Assembly (NCBI RefSeq): GCF_032397745.1
Contig: NZ_CP135921.1
Location: 5,816,501 to 5,880,500, forward strand
Source of the DNA: Bradyrhizobium prioriisuperbiae
GTDB lineage: Bacteria; Pseudomonadota; Alphaproteobacteria; Rhizobiales; Xanthobacteraceae
Direction of reading: 5' to 3'
DNA length: 64,000 nucleotides
Below, in pieces: positions 25,904-34,737 of this stretch (within the stretch, counting starts at the first letter, position 1; each line of letters starts with the position of its first letter). The notes under the pieces are model-generated. The model had not been told where the DNA came from, ran no database searches, and was given only the letters and a program-made list of their open reading frames with translations. The position numbers were made by a program, and so were the translations under genes.

Positions 25904-26647
25904 ATGATGCAGCGCTCTCAAAAACTCGATCCGGATGCCGTAGAGTACGCAATCACGTCTCGTCGCAGCATCCGAGCCTTCCTGCCGGAGCCCGTGTCGC
26001 GCGATACGATAGAACACCTGTTGAGAGTTGCAAGCCGAACCCCGAGCGGCAGCAACATGCAGTCTTGGCGCGTCCATGTACTACTCGGCATGGCGCTTGC
26101 GGAGTTGACCCGAGAACTATCGGCTTCACATCGGGCCGGAGAGCCGCCACGGAGCGAATACCACTATTATCCGACTGACTGGCGGTCGCCTTATATCGAA
26201 CGTCGTCGGAAAGCCGGGTGGGATCTTTACACGCTCGCCGGAATTGAGCGTGGCGATCGCGTGTCTAGCGAAAGACAACGAGGCCGCAACTACAACTTCT
26301 TTGGCGCTCCAGTCGGTCTGATATTCGTGATTGACAAATACCTTGAGCGCGGAAGTTGGCTCGATTTCGGGATGTTTCTTCAGAATATTATGGTCGCGGC
26401 CCGTGGTCGCGACACCTGTGCTCAAGCGGCGCTTGCCAATTTTCCAGCCATCACTCGACGCCATCTGGCCATACCCGACGACCAGATGATCATATGCGGT
26501 ATGGCTTTGGGCCGTGGTGATCCAGATGATGCGACCAACAGGTTGATCACCGGCCGACGTGGCCTTGGCCGTCGGCGCCGAGAAGATGTCGGGGCCGGAC
26601 AAGACGCGCACTGCGGCGATCTTCGACGGTTCGTGGGACGTCCATGA
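25904..26647 (+). CDS. Nitroreductase-family protein with a replaced C-terminus
   Basis: A 247-residue FMN-dependent nitroreductase-type protein. It contains the FMN-binding start (AITSRRSIRAFLPEPVSRD), the PSGSNMQSWRVHV segment and the late MVAARGRDTCAQAALANF block, up to GMALGRGDPDDATNRL. There family similarity ends: the last 35 residues are arginine-rich and out of frame with the thiolase sequence that occupies the same DNA. A deletion has evidently joined the end of this gene to the middle of a thiolase gene. The core fold is nearly complete, so activity is possible but uncertain. The ATG at 25904 is where homology begins. Confidence 0.75.
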   Translation: MMQRSQKLDPDAVEYAITSRRSIRAFLPEPVSRDTIEHLLRVASRTPSGSNMQSWRVHVLLGMALAELTRELSASHRAGEPPRSEYHYYPTDWRSPYIERRRKAGWDLYTLAGIERGDRVSSERQRGRNYNFFGAPVGLIFVIDKYLERGSWLDFGMFLQNIMVAARGRDTCAQAALANFPAITRRHLAIPDDQMIICGMALGRGDPDDATNRLITGRRGLGRRRREDVGAGQDAHCGDLRRFVGRP

Positions 26648-27045
26648 CGTCTTGCGCTCGACCGCAACGCTGCTTGCCCTCGGCGAGGGGATCGAGACGC
26701 CAGCTGAATTTCAAGACGCCGGCCCGCACAGCGTCTTCATGGATGTCTATCAGGGCTTCACCAAATTCCACATGCGCGAGTTTGGAACGACGGTCAGGCA
26801 ACTCGCGACCGTCTCGTCGAAGAATCATGTTCATTCCGTCGACAATCTCCGCTCGCAATATCGGCAAGCCTACTCGGTCGACGAGGTGCTCGCGGCGCGG
26901 ATGATCGCCTGGCCGCTGACACTGCCGATGTGTTCGCCAGTCAGCGACGGTGCGGCGGCGGCGATCGTGTGTTCGCCGGCTGCGTTGGCGAAGCTCCATC
27001 AGAGTCGAGTGGTGCAGGTGCGCGCTTCCGTGCTCGCGGCGGGTG
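26553..27045 (+). pseudogene. Thiolase (acetyl-CoA acetyltransferase-like) internal fragment
   Basis: The segment VALAVGAEKMSG, followed by FTKFHMREFGTTVRQLATVS, AYSVDEVLAARMIAWPLTL and CSPVSDGAAAAIVCSP, is the central part of an SCP2-like thiolase. The N-terminal part with the nucleophilic cysteine and the C-terminal catalytic CxG motif are absent. At its right end (about 27045) it is fused in frame to an acyl-CoA ligase, giving a long open chimeric frame that does not correspond to any sensible enzyme. Two deletions, one on each side, explain the structure. Confidence 0.8.
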
Positions 27046-28412
27046 GAGTCCTTCTCTGGGCGGGCAATAGTCCCGAGTATATCGAGGTGATGTTCGCCGC
27101 CTGGTTCGCCGGCGCGGTGATCGTTCCCGTCAACTTCGCGCTCCATCCGCGAGAGGTGGCTTCCATCGCTGAAGATTGCCGCGCCAAGGTCTGTTTCGCG
27201 ACGCTCGAAAAGATCGGCGAGTTGCAAGAATTCATGTCCTCGGAGAAACGCTGCACTCTGCCCATGGATGAAACCGCGCTGAAGACGTTGCGGGGAGAGG
27301 ACCGCGGCGTTGTTGATGTGGAGTTCTCGGACGTCGCATGGATCTTCTATACCAGCGGGACGACTGGGCGACCGAAAGGCGCAATGCTGAGCCACCAGAA
27401 CCTGCTGGCGATGACTTTTGCCTTCCTAGCCGATGTGGACGCCCTGTCGCCGCATGACTGCCTATTCCATCTCGCGCCGCCCCAGTCGCACGCGGGAGGG
27501 CTGTTGATGCTGCGCATATCATGAAGGGCACGCGAAATGTTATCCCTGATCCTGCGGGTTTCGATCCGGAAGAGGTGTGCCGCCTCACGAGAATATTCGG
27601 TTCGGTCAGCAGCTTCATGTCGCCGACTATGCTTGCACGGTTCGTCTCGGCGCCGTCTCTCGACAGCGATGTGATCGCAGAAACACGAACCATTCCTTGC
27701 GGTGGAGCGCCGATATACGCGGAAGACATGAAGCGTGCGCTGAAGGTGCTGGGTCCGAAGGTTTGGAATGACTATGGGCAAGGCGAATCGCCGTGCACGA
27801 TCTCGGGGCTCCCCAAAACCTGGTTGGCCGATCCATCGCATCCTGATTTCGAGCGACGTCTTGCTTCCGTCGGGGTCGCAAGAAGTGGCGTCGAGATCGC
27901 AGTACGAGCCCGGGATGGATCCTTGAGCCGAACGGGCGAGGGCGAAGTTGCCGTTCCCGGACCGGTGGTGATGAGTGGATATTGGGGCGACGAACCTGCG
28001 ACGCGTGGGGCAAGGATGGTTGATGACCGGCGACCTCGGCTTGATTGAGAGCGATGGTTTGTTGACGCTGAAGGGGCGGGCCAAAGAGCTGATCATAAGC
28101 GGCGGCTCCAATATTTATCCTCGAGAGGTCGAGGAAATATTGTTGAGACATCCAGGTGTGGCGGAAGTCGCGGTCGTCGGCACTCCGGATCCAGTATGGG
28201 GCGAGAACGTCGTAGCCTTCGTCGTGGCGCGCAATGGCAGCGAATTGTCGCCGTCCAAGTTGGACGAATTGTGCCTTTCGCAAATCGCGCGCTTCAAGCG
28301 CCCGTAGGAATACCACTTTGTACCTGATTTACCCAAGAATAATGCCGGCAAAGTCTTAAAACGTGAACTGCAGGCCACGCTAGGCGCCAAAGCCGATTGG
28401 GAACGAAAATAG
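27046..28412 (+). pseudogene. AMP-forming acyl-CoA ligase, N-terminally truncated with frameshifts and a nonsense codon
   Basis: Starts inside the ligase at LLWAGNSPEYIEVMFAAWF, fused to the thiolase fragment. The P-loop-like YTSGTTGRPKGAM is present. After SHAGGLLML a one-base deletion near 27510 shifts the frame to MKGTRNVIPDPAGFDPEEV; a further shift near 28010 is needed to reach GWLMTGDLGLIESDGLLTL and SGGSNIYPREVEEILL; a TAG at 28305 then interrupts FKRP before EYHFVPDLPKNNAGKVLKR, which carries the essential lysine and ends at 28412. The gene is dead several times over. Confidence 0.85.
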
Positions 28413-28681
28413 GCTAGCGACGGCTTGGCTGCGACGGGTTTGGCCGCTTCTCGCTTCGTTCGATTCGATTGCTGCCACGTCTCTGGATATCGGAGCATGT
28501 AGGAGCGGATCGGCGTGACATCCGAGCAAGAACACAATTTTAGGTCCCTTTGATCACGTACACGCGCAGTTCCAGACGTGCCGGCACTCGAAGTAGACCT
28601 CGGCTGGAGGCTACCTTTGTTCGTATTTCGAGCATGAGTCAAAGCATGAAGAGCATTGGTAAAGACCGCTTGCCCAGCGTG

Positions 28682-29149
28682 TTAGTCCTCCTCGGAGACG
28701 CCCTGATTTAATTCCGGAAGGCGAGCCATCATGCGGCGAAGGAAGACGAGAAGCTGTTCTTTTTCGCCCGGTGTGAAGTCGATTAGGAGGGAAGCCTCTC
28801 TTTGCAGCGCGACGACAAGAATCTTATCGTGCAAGTGCTTGCCGGATGGGCTGAGCGACCAAGTCCGGCCATTTACGCCTGTGTTCTGCACGAGACCACG
28901 ACCGTGCAGTGTATGCAGCGTACGGCTGGCGGGGGCCTTGTCCAAACCTATCACTTCGCAAACCCTTTTGGCGGTCGAACCGGGGTAGATCGCGAGCATC
29001 ACCATGATGCGCCACTCAACGACACCTACACCAAATCTTTGGAGATAAAGACGCGAAGCGCCTCGAGACAATTTATTCGATATGACAACGAGAAAGAAAG
29101 GAACATAGGAATCGACGTTTAGAAGACGGGAAGGTGATCTCTTTGGCAT
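28682..29149 (-). CDS. MarR-family transcriptional regulator
   Basis: A 155-residue MarR-type regulator: helical dimerisation ends flank a winged HTH (GSTAKRVCEVIGLDKAPASR, then the wing around LVQNTGVNGRTWSLSPSGK). The start is 44 bases from a MarR-type palindrome (29193-29221) in the divergent promoter region shared with the linalool dehydratase-like gene. MarR proteins usually repress the divergent gene until a phenolic or hydrophobic ligand binds, which fits a terpenoid-type enzyme as target. The gene appears intact, unlike the broken genes behind it. Confidence 0.9.
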   Translation of the reverse strand: MPKRSPSRLLNVDSYVPFFLVVISNKLSRGASRLYLQRFGVGVVEWRIMVMLAIYPGSTAKRVCEVIGLDKAPASRTLHTLHGRGLVQNTGVNGRTWSLSPSGKHLHDKILVVALQREASLLIDFTPGEKEQLLVFLRRMMARLPELNQGVSEED

Positions 29150-29192
29150 CAGGTCTCAATATCACTTGACGGGCAAATCTCCCAATGGCAAA

Positions 29193-29221
29193 AGTTGCTA
29201 AAGTAAGTTGCTATAGCAACT
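29193..29221. promoter_or_regulatory. MarR-type operator: perfect palindrome plus an extra half-site
   Basis: AGTTGCTATAGCAACT (29206-29221) is a perfect 16-base palindrome. The half-site AGTTGCTA is repeated at 29193-29200, 13 bases from its copy in the palindrome. The block lies in the divergent gap between the MarR gene and the linalool dehydratase-like gene. Size and symmetry match MarR-family operators. Confidence 0.75.
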
Positions 29222-29239
29222 AGATTTGGAGGAGCTTTG

Positions 29240-29428
29240 ATGGTTTTGCTCGGATTAGCGGTCGATCGAGCAAAGCTATATCAACATGGGTGCCGAGATT
29301 GGGCAGGCCATAAAGCGACGTCGCCGCATGCCGCGTCCGCTAAATTTGGCGGGGTTTGGTGTGCAGGAGACAGGCAGCCGAACACGACACGCTACATGCG
29401 GTTTCCGACAATTAGTCGAGTATATTAG
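29240..29428 (+). other. Possible small or decayed open frame before the linalool dehydratase-like gene
   Basis: An ATG with a strong ribosome site (GGAGGAGC, 29228-29235) opens a 62-codon frame beginning MVLLGLAVDRAKLYQ. The protein resembles nothing I know. Another frame from 29286 reads MGAEIGQAIKRRRR. Good initiation signals on a nonsense product suggest either a short leader peptide or the start of a gene since disrupted. Confidence 0.3.
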
Positions 29429-29502
29429 CCGATTTTAGCTGATTGCCGGCGGATGAGTTCTTCCGACACCGACGACACAATGGCAATTTGGAGGACGCAA
29501 GT

Positions 29503-31107
29503 ATGACCACACTGCTGATGAGCAAGCCAGCGCAGCTTGAGAAGCCTGCGGCTCCCATCTTGTCGGACGAGCAGGTAGGGTCTCTCCGCCACATCGACAA
29601 CTTGTCCCGGCTACCCCGTGGGGACTGGCACCACATGACGGGGCCTCTGCCTTTGCAAGAGGACTTTAGCGCCTATCGTTACCAACTCGGCTACATGAGC
29701 TTGGCGCTGGCGCTCGCTCACTATCATCGTTTGCCGGCTGCACCAACTGTATTCCGGGGCACCCTGGACCGCCTGATCCAGCGGATGCTGGAGACCGACG
29801 TGTGGTGGTACTGGCGTGACACCAGTACGGCCGGCGGCGTCGCAGGTGTCCCGCTGCCGCAGTTGCAGAGCAAGACCGATCCCGTCGCCGTCGACAATAT
29901 CATGTACAGCGCCTACCTGATGGACATGACGCTGCTCTACACAATGCTGTTCGACGACCGCAAATATGAGGAGCCAGGATCTCTTACCTTCCGCGTCCAG
30001 CCGTTCTTATGGGGAGCTGATCGTCAAGAGGAGTTCCGGTACGACCAGCGTACATTGGTCGATCGCATCTACTGGAATCTGATTCAGAATGGCTACCTGG
30101 GAGTAGCCTGCGAGCCGTACTGCGTCTTCCAGATCTGCAATCAGGTTCCGATCCTCGGCTACCGGCTCCATGACCACATCTACGGTGGTGACCTCGCGCA
30201 AGAAGCCATGGATGGCTATATCAAGGCTTGGAGCGACTTTGGGGGTGGGGTGAATGAGCGCGGCCACTTCATCAAGTTCATCATTCAGCGCAACGAACTC
30301 CTTCCGAAGGATCTACCGATGGACGCGGACTCGCCGTTCGCGGACGCTTGGCTCGGACTCCTGTTGAACATGTGGCGGCCGGAGTTGGTCCGTAAGACCT
30401 ACAACGATAAGGTTGATCGGTGGCTAGACCGGACACCCGACGGCACTATCGGCGTCAACAATTTCGGGCGCCTGCCGGGCAGTCAAGATCTGGTTCAGCC
30501 GGGCACGCTCGGTGAGTTCGGATGGTTCGCCGGGTGGGCCTCGGAGATGGGCGACGAGGAGGTCGTAGCCGGCTTGCTTCGCCATGCCGATCGATTCATG
30601 AGCCCACGATGGGAGAACGGTGGGCTCTACTACCCTCGTCGCGACAATAGCCACGACGGCCAGGGTCGTTTCGTCAACATGACGCCGATCGTCAGCAACG
30701 CGATGATTCCCTACGCGCGCCTGAATGTTGCCGACGGCCTGCAAAAGCTTTTCCGACACCCCTGGACTGATCGTGAACGGTCGCGTCCAGCCCTGACGGA
30801 GCTGAGCGAAGAGGTCGACGTGCGTCGCGCCTGGTACCATGAAGAGAAGCGGAAGCTGCAGCTCACCCTCAGTCCTATGCGCGGCCTCGCAAAAACGACT
30901 GCGGAGCTCACGATCTCGTCGGTCTGGTCCGACAACTGGTCGCTCACCGTCGATGGTGTCGCAGTGGCCCGGGGGAGGGACGGGACTGTCGTCGCGACGG
31001 AAGCGGGGCGGCAGTTCGCACCCCGCAGGAGAGACAATCTGCTCGACCTTTCGCTACCTCTGGACCATGGCTCCCGGGATATCGAGATGACGTGGGGGGA
31101 GGCATGA
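29503..31107 (+). CDS. Linalool dehydratase/isomerase (LDI)-family protein
   Basis: A 534-residue protein of the (alpha/alpha)6-barrel LDI family. Residues reported for the Castellaniella enzyme that can be placed here by spacing: an Asp and Tyr six apart (Asp54 and Tyr60 in EDFSAYRYQ, for Asp39/Tyr45) and two cysteines nine apart (Cys203 and Cys212 in CEPYCVFQICNQ, for Cys171/Cys180). The catalytic His129 position probably falls in NIMYSAYL, where a Tyr stands instead; this alignment is from memory. The family interconverts linalool, geraniol and myrcene or dehydrates small alkenols. Unlike the periplasmic founder (about 400 residues with a signal peptide), this protein is longer and has no signal peptide. 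The ATG at 29503 lies 8 bases after GGAGG. It overlaps a SCO-like gene and faces a MarR gene. Confidence 0.8.
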   Translation: MTTLLMSKPAQLEKPAAPILSDEQVGSLRHIDNLSRLPRGDWHHMTGPLPLQEDFSAYRYQLGYMSLALALAHYHRLPAAPTVFRGTLDRLIQRMLETDVWWYWRDTSTAGGVAGVPLPQLQSKTDPVAVDNIMYSAYLMDMTLLYTMLFDDRKYEEPGSLTFRVQPFLWGADRQEEFRYDQRTLVDRIYWNLIQNGYLGVACEPYCVFQICNQVPILGYRLHDHIYGGDLAQEAMDGYIKAWSDFGGGVNERGHFIKFIIQRNELLPKDLPMDADSPFADAWLGLLLNMWRPELVRKTYNDKVDRWLDRTPDGTIGVNNFGRLPGSQDLVQPGTLGEFGWFAGWASEMGDEEVVAGLLRHADRFMSPRWENGGLYYPRRDNSHDGQGRFVNMTPIVSNAMIPYARLNVADGLQKLFRHPWTDRERSRPALTELSEEVDVRRAWYHEEKRKLQLTLSPMRGLAKTTAELTISSVWSDNWSLTVDGVAVARGRDGTVVATEAGRQFAPRRRDNLLDLSLPLDHGSRDIEMTWGEA

Positions 31108-31604
31108 CCGCTGGCGGGGCACCGACCGAACCTCGGTGGACGCTCACTGACCATCACGGTCGTCGCGTCACTGAGCGGGATTTCAGGGGCTGGTACGAGT
31201 TGGTCTTCTTCGGCTTCACCCACTGCCGAGTGGTGTGCCCTCGCGCACTGAGCAAGCTCACCGCTGTCCTGGACGACATCGGCGAGCTCGCCGAACGAAT
31301 TCAGCCGCTGTACATCTCGGTCGATCCAAAGCGCGACACGCCTGACGTCATGCGCGCGTTCCTCGAACAGAATTATCCCCACTTCCTCGGGTTGACCGGA
31401 AGCGTCGAAGAGACCGAAGTTGCCCGCAGCGCCTTCCGGGTTTTCGCTGGCCGCCGCGAAGACCCCGACGACCCGGACGGGTACGCCGTGCCGCACTCAG
31501 CTCTGACCTATCTGATTGACCCTGACGGACGCTACGTAACGCATTTCCCCGATGTGGCCGAAGCCGATCGCATCGCCGACAGCCTTAAGAAGCTCCTCTG
31601 CTGA
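31104..31604 (+). CDS. SCO1/SenC-family thioredoxin-fold protein without membrane anchor
   Basis: A 166-residue protein with the copper/thiol site of SCO proteins: Cys41-x3-Cys45 in FTHCRVVCP and the distant ligand His131 in VPHSALTYLIDPDG. SCO proteins normally deliver copper to cytochrome oxidase from a membrane-anchored periplasmic position. This one starts directly at the domain (MTAGGAPTEPRWTL) with no signal peptide or transmembrane helix, so it should be cytosolic. The start overlaps the LDI-like stop (ATGA), with a GGGGGGAGG ribosome site. Tight coupling to the LDI-family gene suggests it serves that protein, for example in disulfide or metal handling; this is inference. Confidence 0.82.
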   Translation: MTAGGAPTEPRWTLTDHHGRRVTERDFRGWYELVFFGFTHCRVVCPRALSKLTAVLDDIGELAERIQPLYISVDPKRDTPDVMRAFLEQNYPHFLGLTGSVEETEVARSAFRVFAGRREDPDDPDGYAVPHSALTYLIDPDGRYVTHFPDVAEADRIADSLKKLLC

Positions 31605-31908
31605 CCACTTGAGTTGTAAGTTAAGAGAAATCGGTCCACTGGACGTCGTTCGTCCCAATCAAGGGCATTGCCAACATATGCAATAGGACATTATTTAGCT
31701 GCACGTAGCGGTACAAGCGTCCACTTGATGCTGCAGGCCTACAGATGCGCTAATCATCACCAGAGCAAGCGCCCATATTTTTCATGCCGCGCCGTGAATT
31801 GTGGCAAAGTTCGCGATTTGGAGAACCTCAAGCGTCGTCAACTTACTACGTCGTTTGAGCGTCGCTGCTGCAGTTAGAGTTAACCGAACGAGATCGCTTT
31901 GACCACGG
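31605..31908. other. Intergenic stretch, nothing recognised
   Basis: About 300 bases between the SCO-like gene and the IclR remnant. No frame resembles a known protein and no clear terminator is visible. The junction between the LDI module and the tricarboxylate module probably lies here. Confidence 0.4.
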
Positions 31909-32300
31909 CTACGCGAAGCTAATGGCGGCTGCCGCTGCCACCACCAGCGGCGCGACCCGGCGCTCGAAGTCGTCGAGCTGCCACTCACCCAAGGAGCCGG
32001 CGACATGTACGGCGCCGAACGCTCGTCCCTCCCTGTCCTTTAGAGCCGCGGCAATTGCTAACTCCCCCACGTAGACTTGCTCGAGTGAGGTAGCGTATCC
32101 CGTTTGTCGCGCGCGCTTCACGTGCTCCATAATTTTGGGAATTTCCGTCGTTGTCCGCGATACTGCGCGCAAAATCCGATGGTACAGGTCAATTACCTGC
32201 TCGTCGTAGAATGGGATATTAGGGCGAGCAAAATGGACAATATGCTCTGCCCGTCGCCGCAGGATACGACTTGCTGACGAACAAGAACCGGATTGTTCGG
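31909..32300 (-). pseudogene. IclR-family regulator, C-terminal effector fragment
   Basis: The readable part, RTTTEIPKIMEHVKRARQTG then YATSLEQVYVGELAIAAALKD, and SLGEWQLDDFERRVAPLVV, is the end of an IclR effector domain. The N-terminal HTH and most of the ligand pocket are missing; upstream residues (to an apparent ATG at 32337) do not match the family. It follows the PrpB-like lyase on the same strand, and may be what is left of a former regulator of this cluster, now served by the GntR gene at 34738. Confidence 0.75.
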
Positions 32301-32353
32301 GGCAGCGTGGCATTGCGCGATCGAATGAACGGAGCACGTCCGCCTCTCAACGT

Positions 32354-33277
32354 TCACTTGCGTTGAGGCATGCCGGCCGGAACGATTGTTTGAACGATGG
32401 ACGAATCGAGAGCTTCGTAGTCGTGCAGGCCGATTGCTGCGTAGAGTTCCGCCCGCGTCTGCATCCGCTCGACGACCCCATGCGTGCCGCCGTCGCGCGA
32501 AATCGCCGCGTAAAGATCTGCCTGGGCCTTGTTCGCCATTCGGAGGGAAGAAACCGGCCAGATGACCATCGCGTAGCCCATGGCCTCGAACTCTGCGGCC
32601 GTGAAGAACGGCGTCCTTCCAAATTCCGTCATGTTCGCGAGCAGGGGCACGCCCGGCATGCGCTCGGCAAAGGCGCGGAACATCTCGGCCGTGTTGAGCG
32701 CTTCCGGAAAGATCGCGTCGGCACCTGCCTCCATGTAGAGCCTTGCGCGGGCAACCGCGCCGTCGAGGCCCTCGCTTGCTGCGGCGTCGGTCCTGGCGAT
32801 GATCACGAGGTCGCGCCGCGCTTTCGATGCAGCCGAGACCTTCGCCGCCATGTCATGCGCATCGGCGAGCCTCTTGTCGTTCAGATGGCCGCACTTCTTG
32901 GGCAGGATCTGGTCTTCGAGGTGAAGCGCGCCCGCACCGGAATCCTCGAAGACGCGGGTCGCGTGCATCACGTTCAACGCCTCGCCGTAGCCCGTGTCGG
33001 CGTCGACGAGGAGGGGCAACCCTGCCGCGCGGACGATCTGGCGGACGAAAAAGGCGACCTCATCCACGGCGATGATGCCGAGATCGGGCAGGCCCATCGA
33101 CGCCGTCATGGCTGCGCCCGAAAGATAAAGCGCATCGAAACCGGCCGCCTTGGCCTGCAGCGCCGCCATGCCGTTGTGAGCGCCCGGCAGTTGCAGGATG
33201 CCGGGCCGCTTCAAGAGGTCGCGGAAGCGGCGGCCGGCGGATTCTCGGGGAAGATCGGCGGCAACGAGATAAGTCAT
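32354..33277 (-). CDS. Isocitrate lyase/PEP mutase superfamily lyase, 2-methylisocitrate lyase (PrpB)-like
   Basis: A 307-residue TIM-barrel lyase. Hallmarks: the metal-binding stretch VDADTGYG (residues 91-98), the EDQ motif near 121 and the catalytic cysteine in KKCGH (Cys129). PrpB cleaves 2-methylisocitrate to pyruvate and succinate; relatives cleave 2,3-dimethylmalate or oxaloacetate, so the exact acid is open. It is co-transcribed with the PrpF-like gene upstream (33 bases apart). No methylcitrate synthase is nearby, so this is probably not the housekeeping propionate pathway but the final cleavage step of a dedicated acid-degradation route. Confidence 0.87.
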   Translation of the reverse strand: MTYLVAADLPRESAGRRFRDLLKRPGILQLPGAHNGMAALQAKAAGFDALYLSGAAMTASMGLPDLGIIAVDEVAFFVRQIVRAAGLPLLVDADTGYGEALNVMHATRVFEDSGAGALHLEDQILPKKCGHLNDKRLADAHDMAAKVSAASKARRDLVIIARTDAAASEGLDGAVARARLYMEAGADAIFPEALNTAEMFRAFAERMPGVPLLANMTEFGRTPFFTAAEFEAMGYAMVIWPVSSLRMANKAQADLYAAISRDGGTHGVVERMQTRAELYAAIGLHDYEALDSSIVQTIVPAGMPQRK

Positions 33278-33310
33278 CGTCCAGGGCTCCAGGAATCTTT
33301 AGAAGAATCG

Positions 33311-34489
33311 TTACGCGCTGCGCCGCGCTTGCGCGGTCGCTTTGGCAGTACGATAGAACACGCTTCCCTCGAACAGCCGTCTGGCGGTGCGGTACACCGC
33401 GCCATGAACGGCGCGCGCCTTTGCGGGATCATCGGCATGTTCGACGGCTGCATCGACCACGGTCGTGCCGGAGGGGTGGGCGATGGTGATCGGGCCATCA
33501 CCGGCGCGAGCCATCCGGTTCGCGAGCGTGCCCTTGATGCGCACCGCGATGGCCAGGCAGGTGGCGCCGGTGATCGGGACCGCACGGTGCGGCTGACCGA
33601 TCGAAATCATCCGGATGCCCAGCGATATGTCCGAAGGCTCCAGCCGTCGCCCCGACAACGTCGCCATCTGGCGCGGCGCCACGATCATCGCGACTTTGGG
33701 CACGCTCGGGATCTTGGCTGCTTCCGTTATATTTAGCGCAAGGCCCATCGCCACCGAGGCCGCGCAGCGAATCGCTTCCATCCGCTCGAGGAATACCGGA
33801 TCGCTCTCCAGCGCCTCGGGCATCTCGCTGCCGTCCTTGCCGACCGAATTGGCCGCGATGAAGACGCAAGGGTTGGCGGCATCGACGAGCGAGGCCTCGA
33901 TCGTGCCAAGGCCGGGGATATCGAAATGATCGAATGCGTGTCCGGTCGGGAGCAGGCGTCCGGTTCTGGTGCCGCCGGGATCGGCGAATTCAAGCCGAAC
34001 GGGCGCTCCCTGTCCGCCGACGCCATCGATCGTCATCTCGCCATCGGTCTCGACTTCCCCATCGCTCATGGGGAAGCGAGACACGATGATCTTGCCGGTA
34101 TTGGTATTGTGGATGCGCACGACGGCTTCGCCGTTCGCAGGCGCCTTCACCAGGCCTTCGCTGACGGCGAACGGGCCCATCGCCGAAGACATGTTGCCGC
34201 AATTTGCGCTGTAGTCGACTGCGGCGCTCTTCACAGAGATCTGCGCGAACGTGTAGTCGATGTCTGCATCCGGCCGCGTCGGCGCGCCGACCACGCAGAC
34301 CTTCGATAGAGACGACAGCCCGCCGCCCATTCCGTCCAGTTGGCGGCCATTGGGATCGGGCGAGCCCATCACGGATAGGAAGATGGGGTCCCATTGTGCG
34401 GGATCTGCCGGCAGGTCCTGTCTGTTGAATACGACGGCTTTCGACGTGCCGCCGCGCATGAAAGTGGCTCTGAGCTTGTTCTGCGGCAT
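33311..34489 (-). CDS. PrpF-family isomerase (2-methylaconitate / 4-oxalomesaconate type)
   Basis: A 392-residue protein of the PrpF fold, two diaminopimelate-epimerase-like halves. Landmarks are MRGGTSKAVVF near residue 11, GGGLSSLSKV near 60 with a conserved lysine, and the active-site ANCGN (Cys97). Family members move a double bond or swap its geometry in small unsaturated polycarboxylates: PrpF acts on 2-methylaconitate, GalD on 4-oxalomesaconate, Mii on 3-methylitaconate. Together with the downstream PrpB-like lyase and the divergent TcuA-like flavoprotein it suggests handling of an aconitate-like intermediate. The start lies just beside two TGTATAC elements (34505-34540). Confidence 0.88.
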   Translation of the reverse strand: MPQNKLRATFMRGGTSKAVVFNRQDLPADPAQWDPIFLSVMGSPDPNGRQLDGMGGGLSSLSKVCVVGAPTRPDADIDYTFAQISVKSAAVDYSANCGNMSSAMGPFAVSEGLVKAPANGEAVVRIHNTNTGKIIVSRFPMSDGEVETDGEMTIDGVGGQGAPVRLEFADPGGTRTGRLLPTGHAFDHFDIPGLGTIEASLVDAANPCVFIAANSVGKDGSEMPEALESDPVFLERMEAIRCAASVAMGLALNITEAAKIPSVPKVAMIVAPRQMATLSGRRLEPSDISLGIRMISIGQPHRAVPITGATCLAIAVRIKGTLANRMARAGDGPITIAHPSGTTVVDAAVEHADDPAKARAVHGAVYRTARRLFEGSVFYRTAKATAQARRSA

Positions 34490-34504
34490 AAATCTACCTT
34501 ATGC

Positions 34505-34540
34505 ATACCATTGTATACGTTGGATACCAGTGTATACATT
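34505..34540. promoter_or_regulatory. Tandem TGTATAC operator elements before the prpF-like gene
   Basis: A 14-base sequence occurs twice as a direct repeat, ATACCATTGTATAC (34505-34518) and ATACCAGTGTATAC (34524-34537), 19 bases apart with one difference. The second runs into TGTATACATT. TGTATACATTA is shared with the perfect palindrome at 35580-35595 before the TcuA-like gene. A GntR protein is encoded between the two sites, and FadR/FCD-type GntR proteins commonly bind TGTATACA-like dyads. Confidence 0.7.
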
Positions 34541-34737
34541 AATGGAGTGGGCTGCTACTCTTATTCTATTCGGTGGACGCTTATTGCCTCGTTCCAGACA
34601 GGCGGCACGACGCCGAATATCCTGCTCCGTTCGTGTGCCTTGTAGGACCAGAACGACCAGACGCAGATCATTGATGGACGGTTTGGCGCGTCACGCTCTT
34701 ACGAGCAGCTCCTGCCGAATGAGATCGGAAAGACTTC

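Noticed and set aside
26559..27524. A single 321-codon protein joining thiolase and acyl-CoA ligase
   Set aside because: The thiolase part lacks both catalytic ends and the ligase part is broken downstream; it is a deletion fusion, not a bifunctional enzyme.
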